Positions 1-7,370 of a DNA stretch of 12,725 nt are shown piece after piece. The translations under genes were made by a program, and so were the position numbers. This DNA is from Alphaproteobacteria bacterium (GTDB lineage: Bacteria; Pseudomonadota; Alphaproteobacteria; Micropepsales; Micropepsaceae): NCBI GenBank assembly GCA_025935155.1, contig JAICVV010000028.1, positions 1 through 12,725 on the forward strand, written 5' to 3'. A model generated the notes under the pieces. It was given only the letters and a program-made list of their open reading frames with translations, was not told the DNA's origin and ran no database searches. Numbering within the stretch: the stretch's first letter is position 1; every line of letters begins with the position of its first letter.

Positions 1-467
1 AAGCTCGTGGAGGTACTGACCGGATGACCCTGCATGGTGCCGCTCATGGTACTCTTGCCCACATAATGCTCCGGAGTGTCGTACGACACATCCACATGAC
101 CGGTCCCAACCATGTCTCCGTGACACGCCATGTCTGCGCTAAACGAATTGTTGCCCATTTTGGTGTTGGTGAGCGTGCAATCTTTCTGATTGCGCATCGG
201 CGGCGGCCCGCTCGCATCCACTTCGGCCTGTGTCATGCAATGCTGCACGCTCATGGCGTTGCCGTTCATGGTAACGCCGTGCGCGCGCATCGCGGCCTGC
301 GCTTCCGGCGGCAATTTCGACATATCGGGCATGGCCATGCCGCCCATGTTGGTGGTGATGGTGACGTTCCACAAACCCACCTTGCCGTGCCCAGCAATGG
401 CCGGAACGGCGAAGGCCACGGCACCCATCCCGGCGGCGAAATAGGCAAGGCAACTGGAAATCTTCAT
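1..467 (-). CDS. DUF3617 family periplasmic protein, 3' end outside the window
   Basis: The reading frame starts at ATG 467 and runs open to the window edge, giving about 155 residues without a stop. A strong Shine-Dalgarno AGGAGGGAG (479-471) lies 3 bases before the ATG. The N-terminus (MKISSCLAYFAAG then a hydrophobic stretch ending AVPAIAG) is a Sec signal peptide with likely cleavage after AIA. The mature part begins KVGLWNVTITT, then a Met-rich segment with GGMAMPDM, then cysteines in HCMT, KDCTL and MACHGD, and ends in SYDTPEHYVGKSTMSG. The 'GLW-V-T' opening, the Met/Pro-rich segment and the spaced cysteines are the hallmarks of DUF3617, a periplasmic family of unknown function. It is divergent from the PepSY gene. 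The C-terminus is missing only because the window starts here. Confidence 0.85.
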   Translation of the reverse strand, partial: MKISSCLAYFAAGMGAVAFAVPAIAGHGKVGLWNVTITTNMGGMAMPDMSKLPPEAQAAMRAHGVTMNGNAMSVQHCMTQAEVDASGPPPMRNQKDCTLTNTKMGNNSFSADMACHGDMVGTGHVDVSYDTPEHYVGKSTMSGTMQGHPVSTSTS

Positions 468-665
468 GTACTCCCTCCTGTTAAGAGCGCGCGAGCAGCC
501 CTCGGCGATTCGCCGGAATGTGGCATGAAGCGCACGGGCTTTGAAGATGCAGCGCGCGGGCAAGGCGGCATGCGGATCATTGCAGCATCTACACATGCGA
601 GGTCCAATTGCCGCCACAATGGAAAGGCAATGGAACCCGGCGGGGATCGGAAAAAGGAGCCACGA

Positions 666-977
666 ATGACTATCCGTGTACTCGCAGGACTTGCCTCGAT
701 TGGCGCCGGTTTGCTGATCGCTTCTTCAGCGGCGATCGCCTATTCAGGCCAGGAAATGGAAAAGGACGCGAAAGTCAGCATGCAGCAGGCCTCTGCCATT
801 GCGCTGAAAGCGCGTCCGGGAACAATCACGGATCGCGAGCTGGAGAAGGAAGGCGGCGGCAGCGGGCTGCGCTATTCCTTCGACGTGAAAAGTCACGGGA
901 CAACCTACGAAGTTGGAGTCGATGCCGTCACCGGCAAGGTGCTCGAGAACGATCTGGAAGGCAAAAATCCCGACTGA
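666..977 (+). CDS. Small secreted PepSY-domain protein
   Basis: This is a 103-residue protein. ATG 666 is chosen because AAGGAG (654-659) sits 6 bases upstream and the codons that follow give a clean signal peptide, MTIRVLAGLASIGAGLLIAS, ending SSAAIAYS; the frame stays open upstream but reads as low-complexity noise. The mature part shows one PepSY domain: an alpha-helical 'VSMQQASAIALKARPGTI', then beta strands 'LRYSFDVKSHGTTYEVGVDAVTGKVLE', with the typical 'V-DA-TGKVL' ending. PepSY domains occur in peptidase propeptides and in small periplasmic proteins of unclear function; this is the stand-alone kind. Its stop is 29 bp from the convergent stop of the outer-membrane gene, with no obvious terminator between them. 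Confidence 0.88.
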   Translation: MTIRVLAGLASIGAGLLIASSAAIAYSGQEMEKDAKVSMQQASAIALKARPGTITDRELEKEGGGSGLRYSFDVKSHGTTYEVGVDAVTGKVLENDLEGKNPD

Positions 978-1006
978 TTGGGATCTTTTCGCCGGCGTGC
1001 TTGTCT

Positions 1007-1762
1007 TTAAAAAGTGAAAAGAGCCGAAGCATACCAGTTGTAGCGGTTTGTCTCCGCCGCGTTCTGGATGGTCGGCCCGAAATAGCCCAGCAGGTGATAG
1101 TTGTCCGTCAGATCGTATTTGACGCCCGCGCCCACAACAGTGCTGGCGCGGCCGCCCACTGTATCTGAGGTCTGGTGGAAGAGTTCGCCGCCCAGCTGCA
1201 GTTTGGGCAGCAGCTGGTAGGTCATCGCCCAGCCTGCGAGGCAGAAGTTCCGAGACTCGCCGCCGCGGTTCAGCACGCAACCGCCGCCGCCGAATCCGGA
1301 GAGTTTGCCCCAATCTTTCTCGACCAAAATGGGCAGCAGAAACGAGGCATGCCGCTCGCCGACTTGCGCGGAGCCCGCCGGCAGGAACACACGCGGGAAT
1401 ACCGCTACGTCTACCCCGAAATCATTCTGATGCAGGACGCGATATTTCGCGGCCAGTTCGATGTTGCCGAGATCGATATCCGACGGTCCGCCACTCGGGC
1501 GCGCGTAGCCGGCGGGCAGCACCGCCGTCAGCTGGAGATCGGGCGTGGCACCGTAGTTGAAATCGATGCCGGCTTCACCGCCGCTGCGCTCGCGGCCAAC
1601 CGTTCCGTTGGCGAAGGCGTAGATTTCAAAATGTTCATAGTCTGTGGGCTCCGCGTCGTCCGACAGGTACGGCGGCCCTGCGCTCGCAGGCAGGCCATTC
1701 ATTAGGCAGCATGAAGCGGCTGCGGCGGCAACGATATGGCGCAGCGCGGCACGTTCCGGCAA
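1007..1762 (-). CDS. Outer-membrane beta-barrel protein, MetA-pathway/phenol-degradation type
   Basis: The frame is open from ATG 1849, but the best start is TTG 1762. GGAG (1772-1769) lies 6 bases before it, and translation from there gives a convincing signal peptide: MPERAALR, a hydrophobic HIVAAAAASCCLMNGL, then PASA before the mature GPPYLSDD. The result is 251 residues. The mature protein has alternating amphipathic strands, for example 'FEIYAFANGTV', 'PDLQLTAVLP', 'YQLLPKLQLGGELFHQT' and 'NYHLLGYFGPTIQNA', and it ends in WYASALFTF, a C-terminal aromatic beta-signal recognised by the BAM complex. 'DIDLGNIELAAKYR' is typical of the phenol MetA-degradation family of barrels, often called putative transporters. 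The substrate is unknown. The start is divergent from the beta-propeller gene with only 26 bp between. Confidence 0.75.
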   Translation of the reverse strand: MPERAALRHIVAAAAASCCLMNGLPASAGPPYLSDDAEPTDYEHFEIYAFANGTVGRERSGGEAGIDFNYGATPDLQLTAVLPAGYARPSGGPSDIDLGNIELAAKYRVLHQNDFGVDVAVFPRVFLPAGSAQVGERHASFLLPILVEKDWGKLSGFGGGGCVLNRGGESRNFCLAGWAMTYQLLPKLQLGGELFHQTSDTVGGRASTVVGAGVKYDLTDNYHLLGYFGPTIQNAAETNRYNWYASALFTF

Positions 1763-1788
1763 AACACACTCCAACAATGAGGTTCGAT

Positions 1789-2829
1789 ATGAACGGAAGA
1801 GTCCTGATTGTGTGCGCAGCGATAGGAGTCGCGCAAATGATTTCCGCATCGCTCTGTGCGACAGAGGCGGCGCCGCTCTACCGGATTGTGAAAGCGATTC
1901 CCCTCGGCGCGCCGGAGCGCTGGGATTACGCGAGCTTCGACGCAGCGCGCAATCGCGTTTATGTCGCTCATGGCGATCACCTTGCTGTGGTGGACACGGC
2001 GAAGAACACCGTCATCGGTCAGGTGGGTCCATTCCCGGGTGGCACGCACGGCAGCGCCGTGGCGGGAACGTTCGGCTATACGGATGATGGGAGGGCCGGC
2101 ATTGCGGCCGCGTTCGACCTCAATACGCTGAAAGTGCTCAAGCAAATTCCTGCCGCGCCAGATGCCGACGGGATTGTGTACGATTCTGCCACCAAGCATG
2201 TGTTCGTCGTCGACGGCGACAGCGGCGTGATTACCGTGATCTATCCGCAGTCGAACACCGCGAATGCGACCATCAGGATCGGCGCCGGGCTGGAAGCCGC
2301 GACAGCCGATGGCAAGGGTAAACTGTTCGTTTTGGGCGTCGAAAACCACGATATCATTGCGATCGACACGCGGACCAACGCGGCGCTGGCGCACTATCCC
2401 ATGCCCGGCTGCGTGCGGCCGCACGGCATTGCCGTGGATGCGGAAACACGGCGGGTGTTCGTCACCTGCGCGAACAAGGCGATGATCGTGGTGGACGCGG
2501 ACAAGGGTACAAATATCGCCGCGCTACCCATTGGCGCCTCCAGCGACGGCGCGGCCTTCGATCCCAAACGCAAGCTGGCGCTCAGCGCGAACGGCGACGG
2601 CACGTTGACGGTGGTGAAGGAAGTGGACGCCAACCAATTCGTGAAACTGGGCGATGTGCCGACACAACGCAGCGCCCGCACCATCGCCATCGACCCTGCC
2701 ACCGGCCGGGTGTTCCTGCCGGCTGCCACCATTGCCAAAACCGAACCGCCCACCACGCCCGGAGGCCGCCCGCACGTCACCTACGTTCCGGGATCATTGA
2801 AGCTGCTGGTGCTGGAACCGGCGATTTAG
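1789..2829 (+). CDS. Secreted YncE/YVTN-type beta-propeller protein
   Basis: This is a 346-residue protein from ATG 1789, preceded by GAGG (1779-1782) at 6 bases; ATG 1777 and 1711 are also in frame but have poorer context. The N-terminus MNGRVLIVCAAIGVAQMIS, ending in SLCATEAAP, is a signal peptide. The rest is a series of about seven blades with the pattern 'R-VYVAHG--LAVVDTA-NTVIGQV', 'KHVFVVDGDSGVITVIY', 'GKLFVLGVENHDIIAIDT', 'RRVFVTCANKAMIVVDA' and 'GRVFLPAA'. This matches the YVTN-repeat/YncE family of periplasmic propellers, whose ligands are mostly unknown. Repeated 'D--T--V' turns between blades fit. A cargo or metal link with the neighbouring barrel is only a guess from divergent placement. 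The stop is TAG 2827. Confidence 0.82.
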   Translation: MNGRVLIVCAAIGVAQMISASLCATEAAPLYRIVKAIPLGAPERWDYASFDAARNRVYVAHGDHLAVVDTAKNTVIGQVGPFPGGTHGSAVAGTFGYTDDGRAGIAAAFDLNTLKVLKQIPAAPDADGIVYDSATKHVFVVDGDSGVITVIYPQSNTANATIRIGAGLEAATADGKGKLFVLGVENHDIIAIDTRTNAALAHYPMPGCVRPHGIAVDAETRRVFVTCANKAMIVVDADKGTNIAALPIGASSDGAAFDPKRKLALSANGDGTLTVVKEVDANQFVKLGDVPTQRSARTIAIDPATGRVFLPAATIAKTEPPTTPGGRPHVTYVPGSLKLLVLEPAI

Positions 2830-2865
2830 GGCGTTGTTGATTAACATTGAATCAGCCCTCTAAGC

Positions 2866-2900
2866 GTCATCGCCCGCCTTGTGCGGGCGACCCAATTTTC
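2866..2900 (+). repeat. REP-like palindrome A (left of the GIY-YIG gene)
   Basis: The core is an 8-bp perfect stem, TCGCCCGC (2870-2877) with GCGGGCGA (2883-2890), around the loop CTTGT, preceded by GTCA and followed by CCCAATTTTC. The 11-mer GTCATCGCCCG and the 17-mer CGGGCGACCCAATTTTC recur in inverted orientation at 3292-3244. The stretch 2881-2901 is also the exact reverse complement of 12301-12321, 21 bases. Confidence 0.85.
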
Positions 2901-2923
2901 TATTCTTTCTCATGGAGGGCAGC

Positions 2924-3291
2924 ATGCACGCTGTGAAGCGCTACTTCGTCTACATCATGATCAGCAGTCGTGGGGAACTCTCTACGTCGGGGTGACTGGC
3001 GATTTGCAATCGCGCGTCTACCAGCATCGCAATGGCCTGATTGCCGGCTTCACCAAGACCTACGGTATCAAGACACTCGTCTACTTCGAGGAGCATGAAA
3101 ACGCCGCATCCGCCATTCATCGCGAGAAGCGGCTGAAGAAGTGGCCGCGCGTGTGGAAAATCAATCTGGTCCGCACAGATAATCCTGATTGGAAGGATTT
3201 GGCCGCGGACTGGTACCCGCCTGACCTTACGCCTGAATTGATTGAAAATTGGGTCGCCCGGATCGCGCAAGAAGGCGCGACCGGGCGATGA
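2924..3291 (+). pseudogene. GIY-YIG nuclease domain protein, frameshifted
   Basis: From ATG 2924, with GGAGGG (2914-2919) upstream, the frame reads MHAVKRYFVYIMISSRGE and soon stops at TGA 2993. The family sequence continues in another frame from about 2975: GTLYVGVTGDLQSRVYQHR, then FTKTYGIKTLVYFEEHENA, AIHREKRLKKWPR and WKINLV, ending at TGA 3289. Joined, this is a typical small (about 120 residue) GIY-YIG domain protein of the UPF0213/YhbQ-like kind: 'VYI' and 'YVG' strands, the catalytic R of SRVYQH, and the E of the AAxAIxREKxLKKW helix. The break falls at the run GGGG (2972-2975); one more G would restore 'SSRGGTLYVGV'. It may be a real mutation or a base-calling slip. The gene's last codons lie in palindrome B. 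The function of such proteins is unsettled; the family fold cuts DNA. Confidence 0.8.
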
Positions 3292-3292
3292 C
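3244..3292 (-). repeat. REP-like palindrome B (right of the GIY-YIG gene, inverted)
   Basis: This is the inverted copy of palindrome A. Read on the minus strand it has the same outer arms, GTCATCGCCCG (3292-3282) and CGGGCGACCCAATTTTC (3260-3244), but a longer apical stem: GTCGCGC pairs with GCGCGATC around CTTCTT, with one bulged base. It contains the stop codon and the last codons of the GIY-YIG gene. Confidence 0.85.
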
Positions 3293-3313
3293 GGCTTCTG
3301 GGTTTCGTTCGAG

Positions 3314-3331
3314 AAAATCACCCTTTAGGGT
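3314..3331 (-). terminator. Possible weak terminator after the permease gene
   Basis: Immediately after the permease stop, the minus strand reads ACCC-TAAA-GGGT followed by GATTTTCTC. The stem is only 4 bp with a 4-base loop, so this is a weak candidate for a Rho-independent terminator. Confidence 0.3.
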
Positions 3332-4801
3332 TCAGGCGCGCGCCAGCCTCCAGGCATCGCCCGAAGGTGCATTGCCGGTATCGTACGGGCGGGCGAGCAG
3401 CATGTAGAGAGCTCCGATGCCGATAATGGCGAGCCATGTCGCGCCCATGGCGTAATCGATGTACCATGGCGCGGTTGGCGTGCGCGGCCACAGCATATCG
3501 ATCAGTGCGCCGATGCCGTAGATCAGCGCCACGATGTTGACCGGCCATGCCCAGGCGCCGAGGCGAAACTGCCCTGCCGGTTTCCAGCCGCGCGCCCGCG
3601 CCACCAATGCTCCGAGCACGATCATCTGGAAGGCAGCGTAGATGCCGATGATGGCAGAGTTCACGATGGTGGCGATGGCATTCGCGAAGAAATAGCCGAG
3701 GCAGACGATCGCGCCGGCCACAATCCCCGACAGCACCAGCGCGCGCACGGGCACATGGGTGTGCGGCGAGATCGCGGAGAGATACTCGCTCGCAGCGATC
3801 ATGCGGTCGCGCGCGTAGGCGAACACGAGGCGCGAGGTGGCCGCCTGCAGCGAGAGTATGCACGATATGAACGACACCATCACCACCGCGACCACCAGCT
3901 TGGCGCCGAGCGGGCCAAATACACTCAGCAATACGGTTTCCACAGGCGTGGTGTTCTTGCCGGTGACGACCGCTGCGATATTTGGCTGCGCAAGAATGAG
4001 CGCTAGGCACACAAAGGCGGCCGCGCTCATGCCGACGTAAATGGTCATCCGCATGGCGCGGGGAATGGACACGCCAGGGTTCGGCGTCTCTTCCGCCACA
4101 TCGCCGCACGCTTCGAAGCCGTAACAGGTGAAGAGGCCGGTGACGGCCGCTGCGAAAAAGAAGGGCCAGTACGGCCCCGGCGCCCCGATGTTGAAGGTGT
4201 CAGTCACCACCGACAATGGCTGATGGCGGTGGAACAGCAGCAGATAGCCGCCGACCAGAATGGCGCCGATGATCTCGCAGATAAATCCGAACATCGCCAC
4301 ACGCGCGAGAATTTTTGTACCGGCAAGATTGATCAGCGTGGACAGCACGACGAGGCCAAGCGCCACCGCCGTGGTGACGAGCGGCGATGCCGTGAAGCCG
4401 AGCAGGTTTGCAAGAAATGGCCCCGCACCCACCGCCACCGCCGCGATGGTCGTGAAAAGCGCCCAGCCGTAGATCCAGCCTGCCATCCAGGCCCAGCGCT
4501 TGCCGACCAGTCGCCGTGCCCAGGGATAGAGCCCGCCGGAAATCGGGAATTGCGACACCACTTCGCCGAAGATCAGGCAGACGAGAAACTGTCCCGCCGC
4601 CGCAATGAAATACGACCACCACATTGGCGGGCCGCCGGTGGTGAGTCCGAGATCGAAGACCGAATAGACGCCGACAACAGGAGAGAGATACGTGAAGCCG
4701 AGGGCGAAGTTCTGCCACAGGCTCATCGAGCGGTCGAATTTCGCGGTGTAGCCAAGCGCGGCGAGCTGCGCGCTGTCGGCGTCCTTGTTTGTCGCGTCCA
4801 T
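3332..4801 (-). CDS. APC-superfamily amino acid/polyamine permease
   Basis: This is a 489-residue integral membrane protein with about 12 hydrophobic segments, the usual size for the APC family. ATG 4801 (MDATNKDADSAQLAALGY) is chosen over the upstream in-frame ATG 4909, whose product would overlap the divergent mrr-like gene; the ribosome site is weak (GGGG, 6 bases before). Family marks are the cytoplasmic lead-in 'DRSMSLWQNFALGFTYLSP' before TM1, the 'FPISGGLYPWARRL' loop after TM2-TM3, and 'YGFEACGDVAEETPNPGVSIPRAM' after TM6. These fit the amino acid/choline (ACT) branch that includes GABA permeases. It imports an amino acid or amine across the inner membrane by proton symport, as known for the family. 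The aminobutyraldehyde dehydrogenase gene nearby makes putrescine or GABA a reasonable but unproven substrate. Confidence 0.85.
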   Translation of the reverse strand: MDATNKDADSAQLAALGYTAKFDRSMSLWQNFALGFTYLSPVVGVYSVFDLGLTTGGPPMWWSYFIAAAGQFLVCLIFGEVVSQFPISGGLYPWARRLVGKRWAWMAGWIYGWALFTTIAAVAVGAGPFLANLLGFTASPLVTTAVALGLVVLSTLINLAGTKILARVAMFGFICEIIGAILVGGYLLLFHRHQPLSVVTDTFNIGAPGPYWPFFFAAAVTGLFTCYGFEACGDVAEETPNPGVSIPRAMRMTIYVGMSAAAFVCLALILAQPNIAAVVTGKNTTPVETVLLSVFGPLGAKLVVAVVMVSFISCILSLQAATSRLVFAYARDRMIAASEYLSAISPHTHVPVRALVLSGIVAGAIVCLGYFFANAIATIVNSAIIGIYAAFQMIVLGALVARARGWKPAGQFRLGAWAWPVNIVALIYGIGALIDMLWPRTPTAPWYIDYAMGATWLAIIGIGALYMLLARPYDTGNAPSGDAWRLARA

Positions 4802-4907
4802 CCCCTGCCCCGTTTGCCCCTTCGCTATTTCTGGACCGCGCGCGAGGAAATCGTCAATTGCTCTTGAGGCGGAAAGCCATGCTATTAGGTATCCAAAGCG
4901 AGGGCTC

Positions 4908-5927
4908 ATGGCTGTGAAGGCAGAAAATAATATCTGGGGAATTCACGCCGGAAAGACTGGGGATGCCGATGAACTGTTTTTCAAGGGCAGCTGCATCGCT
5001 CTCGGATGGGGAAAGGTCCCTGACCTTTCAAAGCTCCCGTCTGATCGTGAGGCTTTTAAGGACGCGGTCGCGCGAGCCTATCCCGACAAGCCCAGAGCCG
5101 TTCCCGTCAATGGCGGACAACTTTACCGCTTTGTTCACGAAATGAAACGCGGTGACTTCGTTGTATACCCATCCAAACGGGACCGGCAAATTCATCTCGC
5201 GCGCGTAGAAGGTGACTATCGGTACAACAATTCCATAGAGCCCACATACCCGCATCAGCGTTCTGTTGTATGGTTGCGGGAAGTACCTCGCACACATTTC
5301 ACTCAAGGAGCTCTCTACGAAATAGGGGCAGCAATGAGCCTCTTTCTGGTCCAAAAGTATGTTGAAGAATATCGCACGGCCGTCGAGGGGACCGAGGCTC
5401 CAGTTGCTCATGTTGCCAACGACGAAACGGTTGCAGCGGTAACCGAAGATGTCGAGGAGACAACCAAAGATTTTGTTCTGAAGCGACTGGCCCAAGAAGT
5501 GAAAGGCGAAGCGCTTGAGGGCGTCGTTGCGCATCTGCTCGAATGCATGGGTTATCATGCTCGCTTGACTCGCAAGAACGAACCGAGCGTCGACGTTATA
5601 GCACATAAGGATCATCTTGGTCTGGAACCGCCGATAATAAAGGTTCAGGTCAAGAGCGGCGAAGGTGCGGTGAGCGACCGGGATGTTTCGGCGCTTTACG
5701 GCAAATTATCAGCGAGTGAATACGGGCTATTTGTAACGCTGGGCACTTTCAGCCCGCCATCCAGGCAGTTTGAACGCAGCAAGAGCAACCTTCGTCTGAT
5801 AGACGGCGAGGAATTAGTGGAACTTATCTTCCACAACTATGAAAAGTTCGACGCGAGACACAAAGGCTTGCTGCCGTTAAGGAAAGTGTATGTCCCGGAG
5901 CAGATTGATCTGGATGACGAATCTTAG
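4908..5927 (+). CDS. Mrr-type restriction endonuclease with N-terminal PUA/EVE-like region
   Basis: This is a 339-residue protein from ATG 4908 (GAGG at 4900-4903). Residues 5-160 form a PUA/EVE-like region found in front of Mrr nucleases: '[18 protein letters not shown]', '[15 protein letters not shown]', '[17 protein letters not shown]', '[12 protein letters not shown]' and '[17 protein letters not shown]'. An acidic linker (170-187) precedes an Mrr catalytic domain (188-310): '[21 protein letters not shown]', then 'SVDVIAHKD' with D229, and 'IKVQVKSG' with Q247 and K249. This is the D...QxK variant of the PD-(D/E)xK site. Such enzymes are type IV-like, cutting modified foreign DNA; the modification read here is unknown. 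No methyltransferase is adjacent. Codon use looks more AT-rich than in patD. It ends 17 bp before patD, so the two may be co-transcribed. Confidence 0.85.
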   Translation: MAVKAENNIWGIHAGKTGDADELFFKGSCIALGWGKVPDLSKLPSDREAFKDAVARAYPDKPRAVPVNGGQLYRFVHEMKRGDFVVYPSKRDRQIHLARVEGDYRYNNSIEPTYPHQRSVVWLREVPRTHFTQGALYEIGAAMSLFLVQKYVEEYRTAVEGTEAPVAHVANDETVAAVTEDVEETTKDFVLKRLAQEVKGEALEGVVAHLLECMGYHARLTRKNEPSVDVIAHKDHLGLEPPIIKVQVKSGEGAVSDRDVSALYGKLSASEYGLFVTLGTFSPPSRQFERSKSNLRLIDGEELVELIFHNYEKFDARHKGLLPLRKVYVPEQIDLDDES

Positions 5928-5944
5928 TCGTGGACGCGACAGAT

Positions 5945-7369
5945 ATGGAAACTGAGCTACTCATTGGCGGCAAATTTGAAGAGGGGCAAGGGGCGGCGGA
6001 GCGCATCGTCAATCCGCGCAATGGGCAGCCGATTGTCGAAGTGCCGGAAGCATCCGAGGCGCAGGTGGACGCCGCGATTACCGCAGCGGCGAACGCGTTC
6101 GACAGATGGTCGCGCACCACGCCCGCTGAGCGGAGCGCCGCGCTGCTGAAGATCGCCGACGCCATCGAGCGTGAGGCCGAGGCGTACGCCGATCTGGAGT
6201 CGCTAAACTGCGGTAAGCCGCGGCATCTGGTTCTGGCGGATGAACTGCCGGCCATCGTCGATTGCTTCCGCTTTTTCGCAGGCGCCTGCCGCACCATTCA
6301 CGGCCCGCTGGCCGGCGAATACCTCCCGGGTCACACCTCCATGATCCGCCGGGATCCGGTTGGCGTGATTGCTTCCATCGCGCCGTGGAATTACCCGCTG
6401 ATGATGGCGGCATGGAAGCTCGCGCCGGCGCTTGCCGCCGGCAATAGCATTGTGCTGAAGCCCAGCGAGCAGACACCACTCACCGCGCTCAAGCTCGCGC
6501 ACACGCTGGCCGATCATTTGCCGGAAGGCGTGGCGAACATCGTCACGGGGCGCGGCGCGAGCGTCGGCAACCGCCTCATCAATCATCCGCAAGTGGCGAT
6601 GATTTCGTTGACCGGCGATGTGGGAACGGGCCGCAAGGTGATCGCCGCCGCGCAGGCCACGCTCAAGCGCACGCATCTCGAGCTGGGCGGAAAGGCGCCG
6701 GTGATCGTGTTCGATGACGGCGATCTCAGCGAAGTTGTAAGCGGCCTGCGCACCTTCGGCTTCTACAATGCCGGTCAGGATTGCACCGCCGCCTGCCGCG
6801 TCTATGCCAGCGACAAACTGTACGACAATCTGGTGGCCGACCTCTCCTCCGCCGCTTCGTCGCTCAAATTCAACCAGCCGGACGACACGCAAAACGAAAT
6901 CGGGCCGCTGATCTCTGAGCGCCAGCGCGAGCGCGTCTCCGGCTTTGTCGATCGCGCCAGAGCGGCGAGGCACATCGAGATCGCAACCGGCGGCGCGCAG
7001 CCGCAGGGCGGCGGCTTCTATTACCAGCCCACCATCGTGGCGGGTGCAGAACAGGCCGATGAAATCCTGCGGCGTGAAGTCTTTGGGCCGGTGATTTCCG
7101 TCACCCGTTTTTCGGATGTGGAGCAGGCCATCGCCTGGGCCAACGATTCCGATTACGGCCTCGCCTCGTCTGTGTGGACGAGCAACATCTCCCGCGGGAT
7201 GCAGGCGGCGGCCCGGCTGCGCTACGGCTGCACCTGGATCAACTGCCACTTCATGCTGGCCAACGAAATGCCGCACGGAGGCCTGAAGCAATCCGGCTAC
7301 GGCAAGGACCTCAGCATGTACGCGCTGGAAGACTACACCGTCCCCCGCCACATCATGGTGAAGCTTTAG
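5945..7369 (+). CDS. patD: Gamma-aminobutyraldehyde dehydrogenase
   Basis: It oxidises 4-aminobutanal to 4-aminobutanoate (GABA) with NAD+, in putrescine breakdown in the cytoplasm. From ATG 5945 ([11 protein letters not shown]) the product is 474 residues, the length of E. coli PatD; GTG 5930 would add five residues. Aldehyde dehydrogenase marks are all present: 'PWNYPLM' with N149, '[12 protein letters not shown]' with K172, 'LTGDVGTG' of the NAD fold, '[15 protein letters not shown]' with general base E246, and '[11 protein letters not shown]' with catalytic C280. The C-terminal '[24 protein letters not shown]' is typical of the aminobutyraldehyde/betaine-aldehyde branch. The combination '[12 protein letters not shown]' plus '[20 protein letters not shown]' favours PatD over BetB. 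No aminotransferase lies in the window, so the source of the aldehyde is unseen. The stop lies 1 bp from the convergent kynU stop. Confidence 0.88.
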   Translation: METELLIGGKFEEGQGAAERIVNPRNGQPIVEVPEASEAQVDAAITAAANAFDRWSRTTPAERSAALLKIADAIEREAEAYADLESLNCGKPRHLVLADELPAIVDCFRFFAGACRTIHGPLAGEYLPGHTSMIRRDPVGVIASIAPWNYPLMMAAWKLAPALAAGNSIVLKPSEQTPLTALKLAHTLADHLPEGVANIVTGRGASVGNRLINHPQVAMISLTGDVGTGRKVIAAAQATLKRTHLELGGKAPVIVFDDGDLSEVVSGLRTFGFYNAGQDCTAACRVYASDKLYDNLVADLSSAASSLKFNQPDDTQNEIGPLISERQRERVSGFVDRARAARHIEIATGGAQPQGGGFYYQPTIVAGAEQADEILRREVFGPVISVTRFSDVEQAIAWANDSDYGLASSVWTSNISRGMQAAARLRYGCTWINCHFMLANEMPHGGLKQSGYGKDLSMYALEDYTVPRHIMVKL

Positions 7370-7370
7370 A

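Noticed and set aside
24..665. Long upstream extension of the PepSY frame
   Set aside because: It is His/Arg-rich noise lying antisense to the DUF3617 gene; the real start at 666 has its own ribosome site and signal peptide.
2881..2974. GTG 2881 start for the GIY-YIG protein (MRATQFS...)
   Set aside because: This part is translation of palindrome A. The same MRATQFS appears upstream of the IS110 transposase because the repeat occurs there too; it is a repeat artefact and not a shared domain.
6203..7351. A 382-codon minus-strand open frame opposite patD
   Set aside because: It is exactly antisense to a well-conserved enzyme and shows no recognisable motif.
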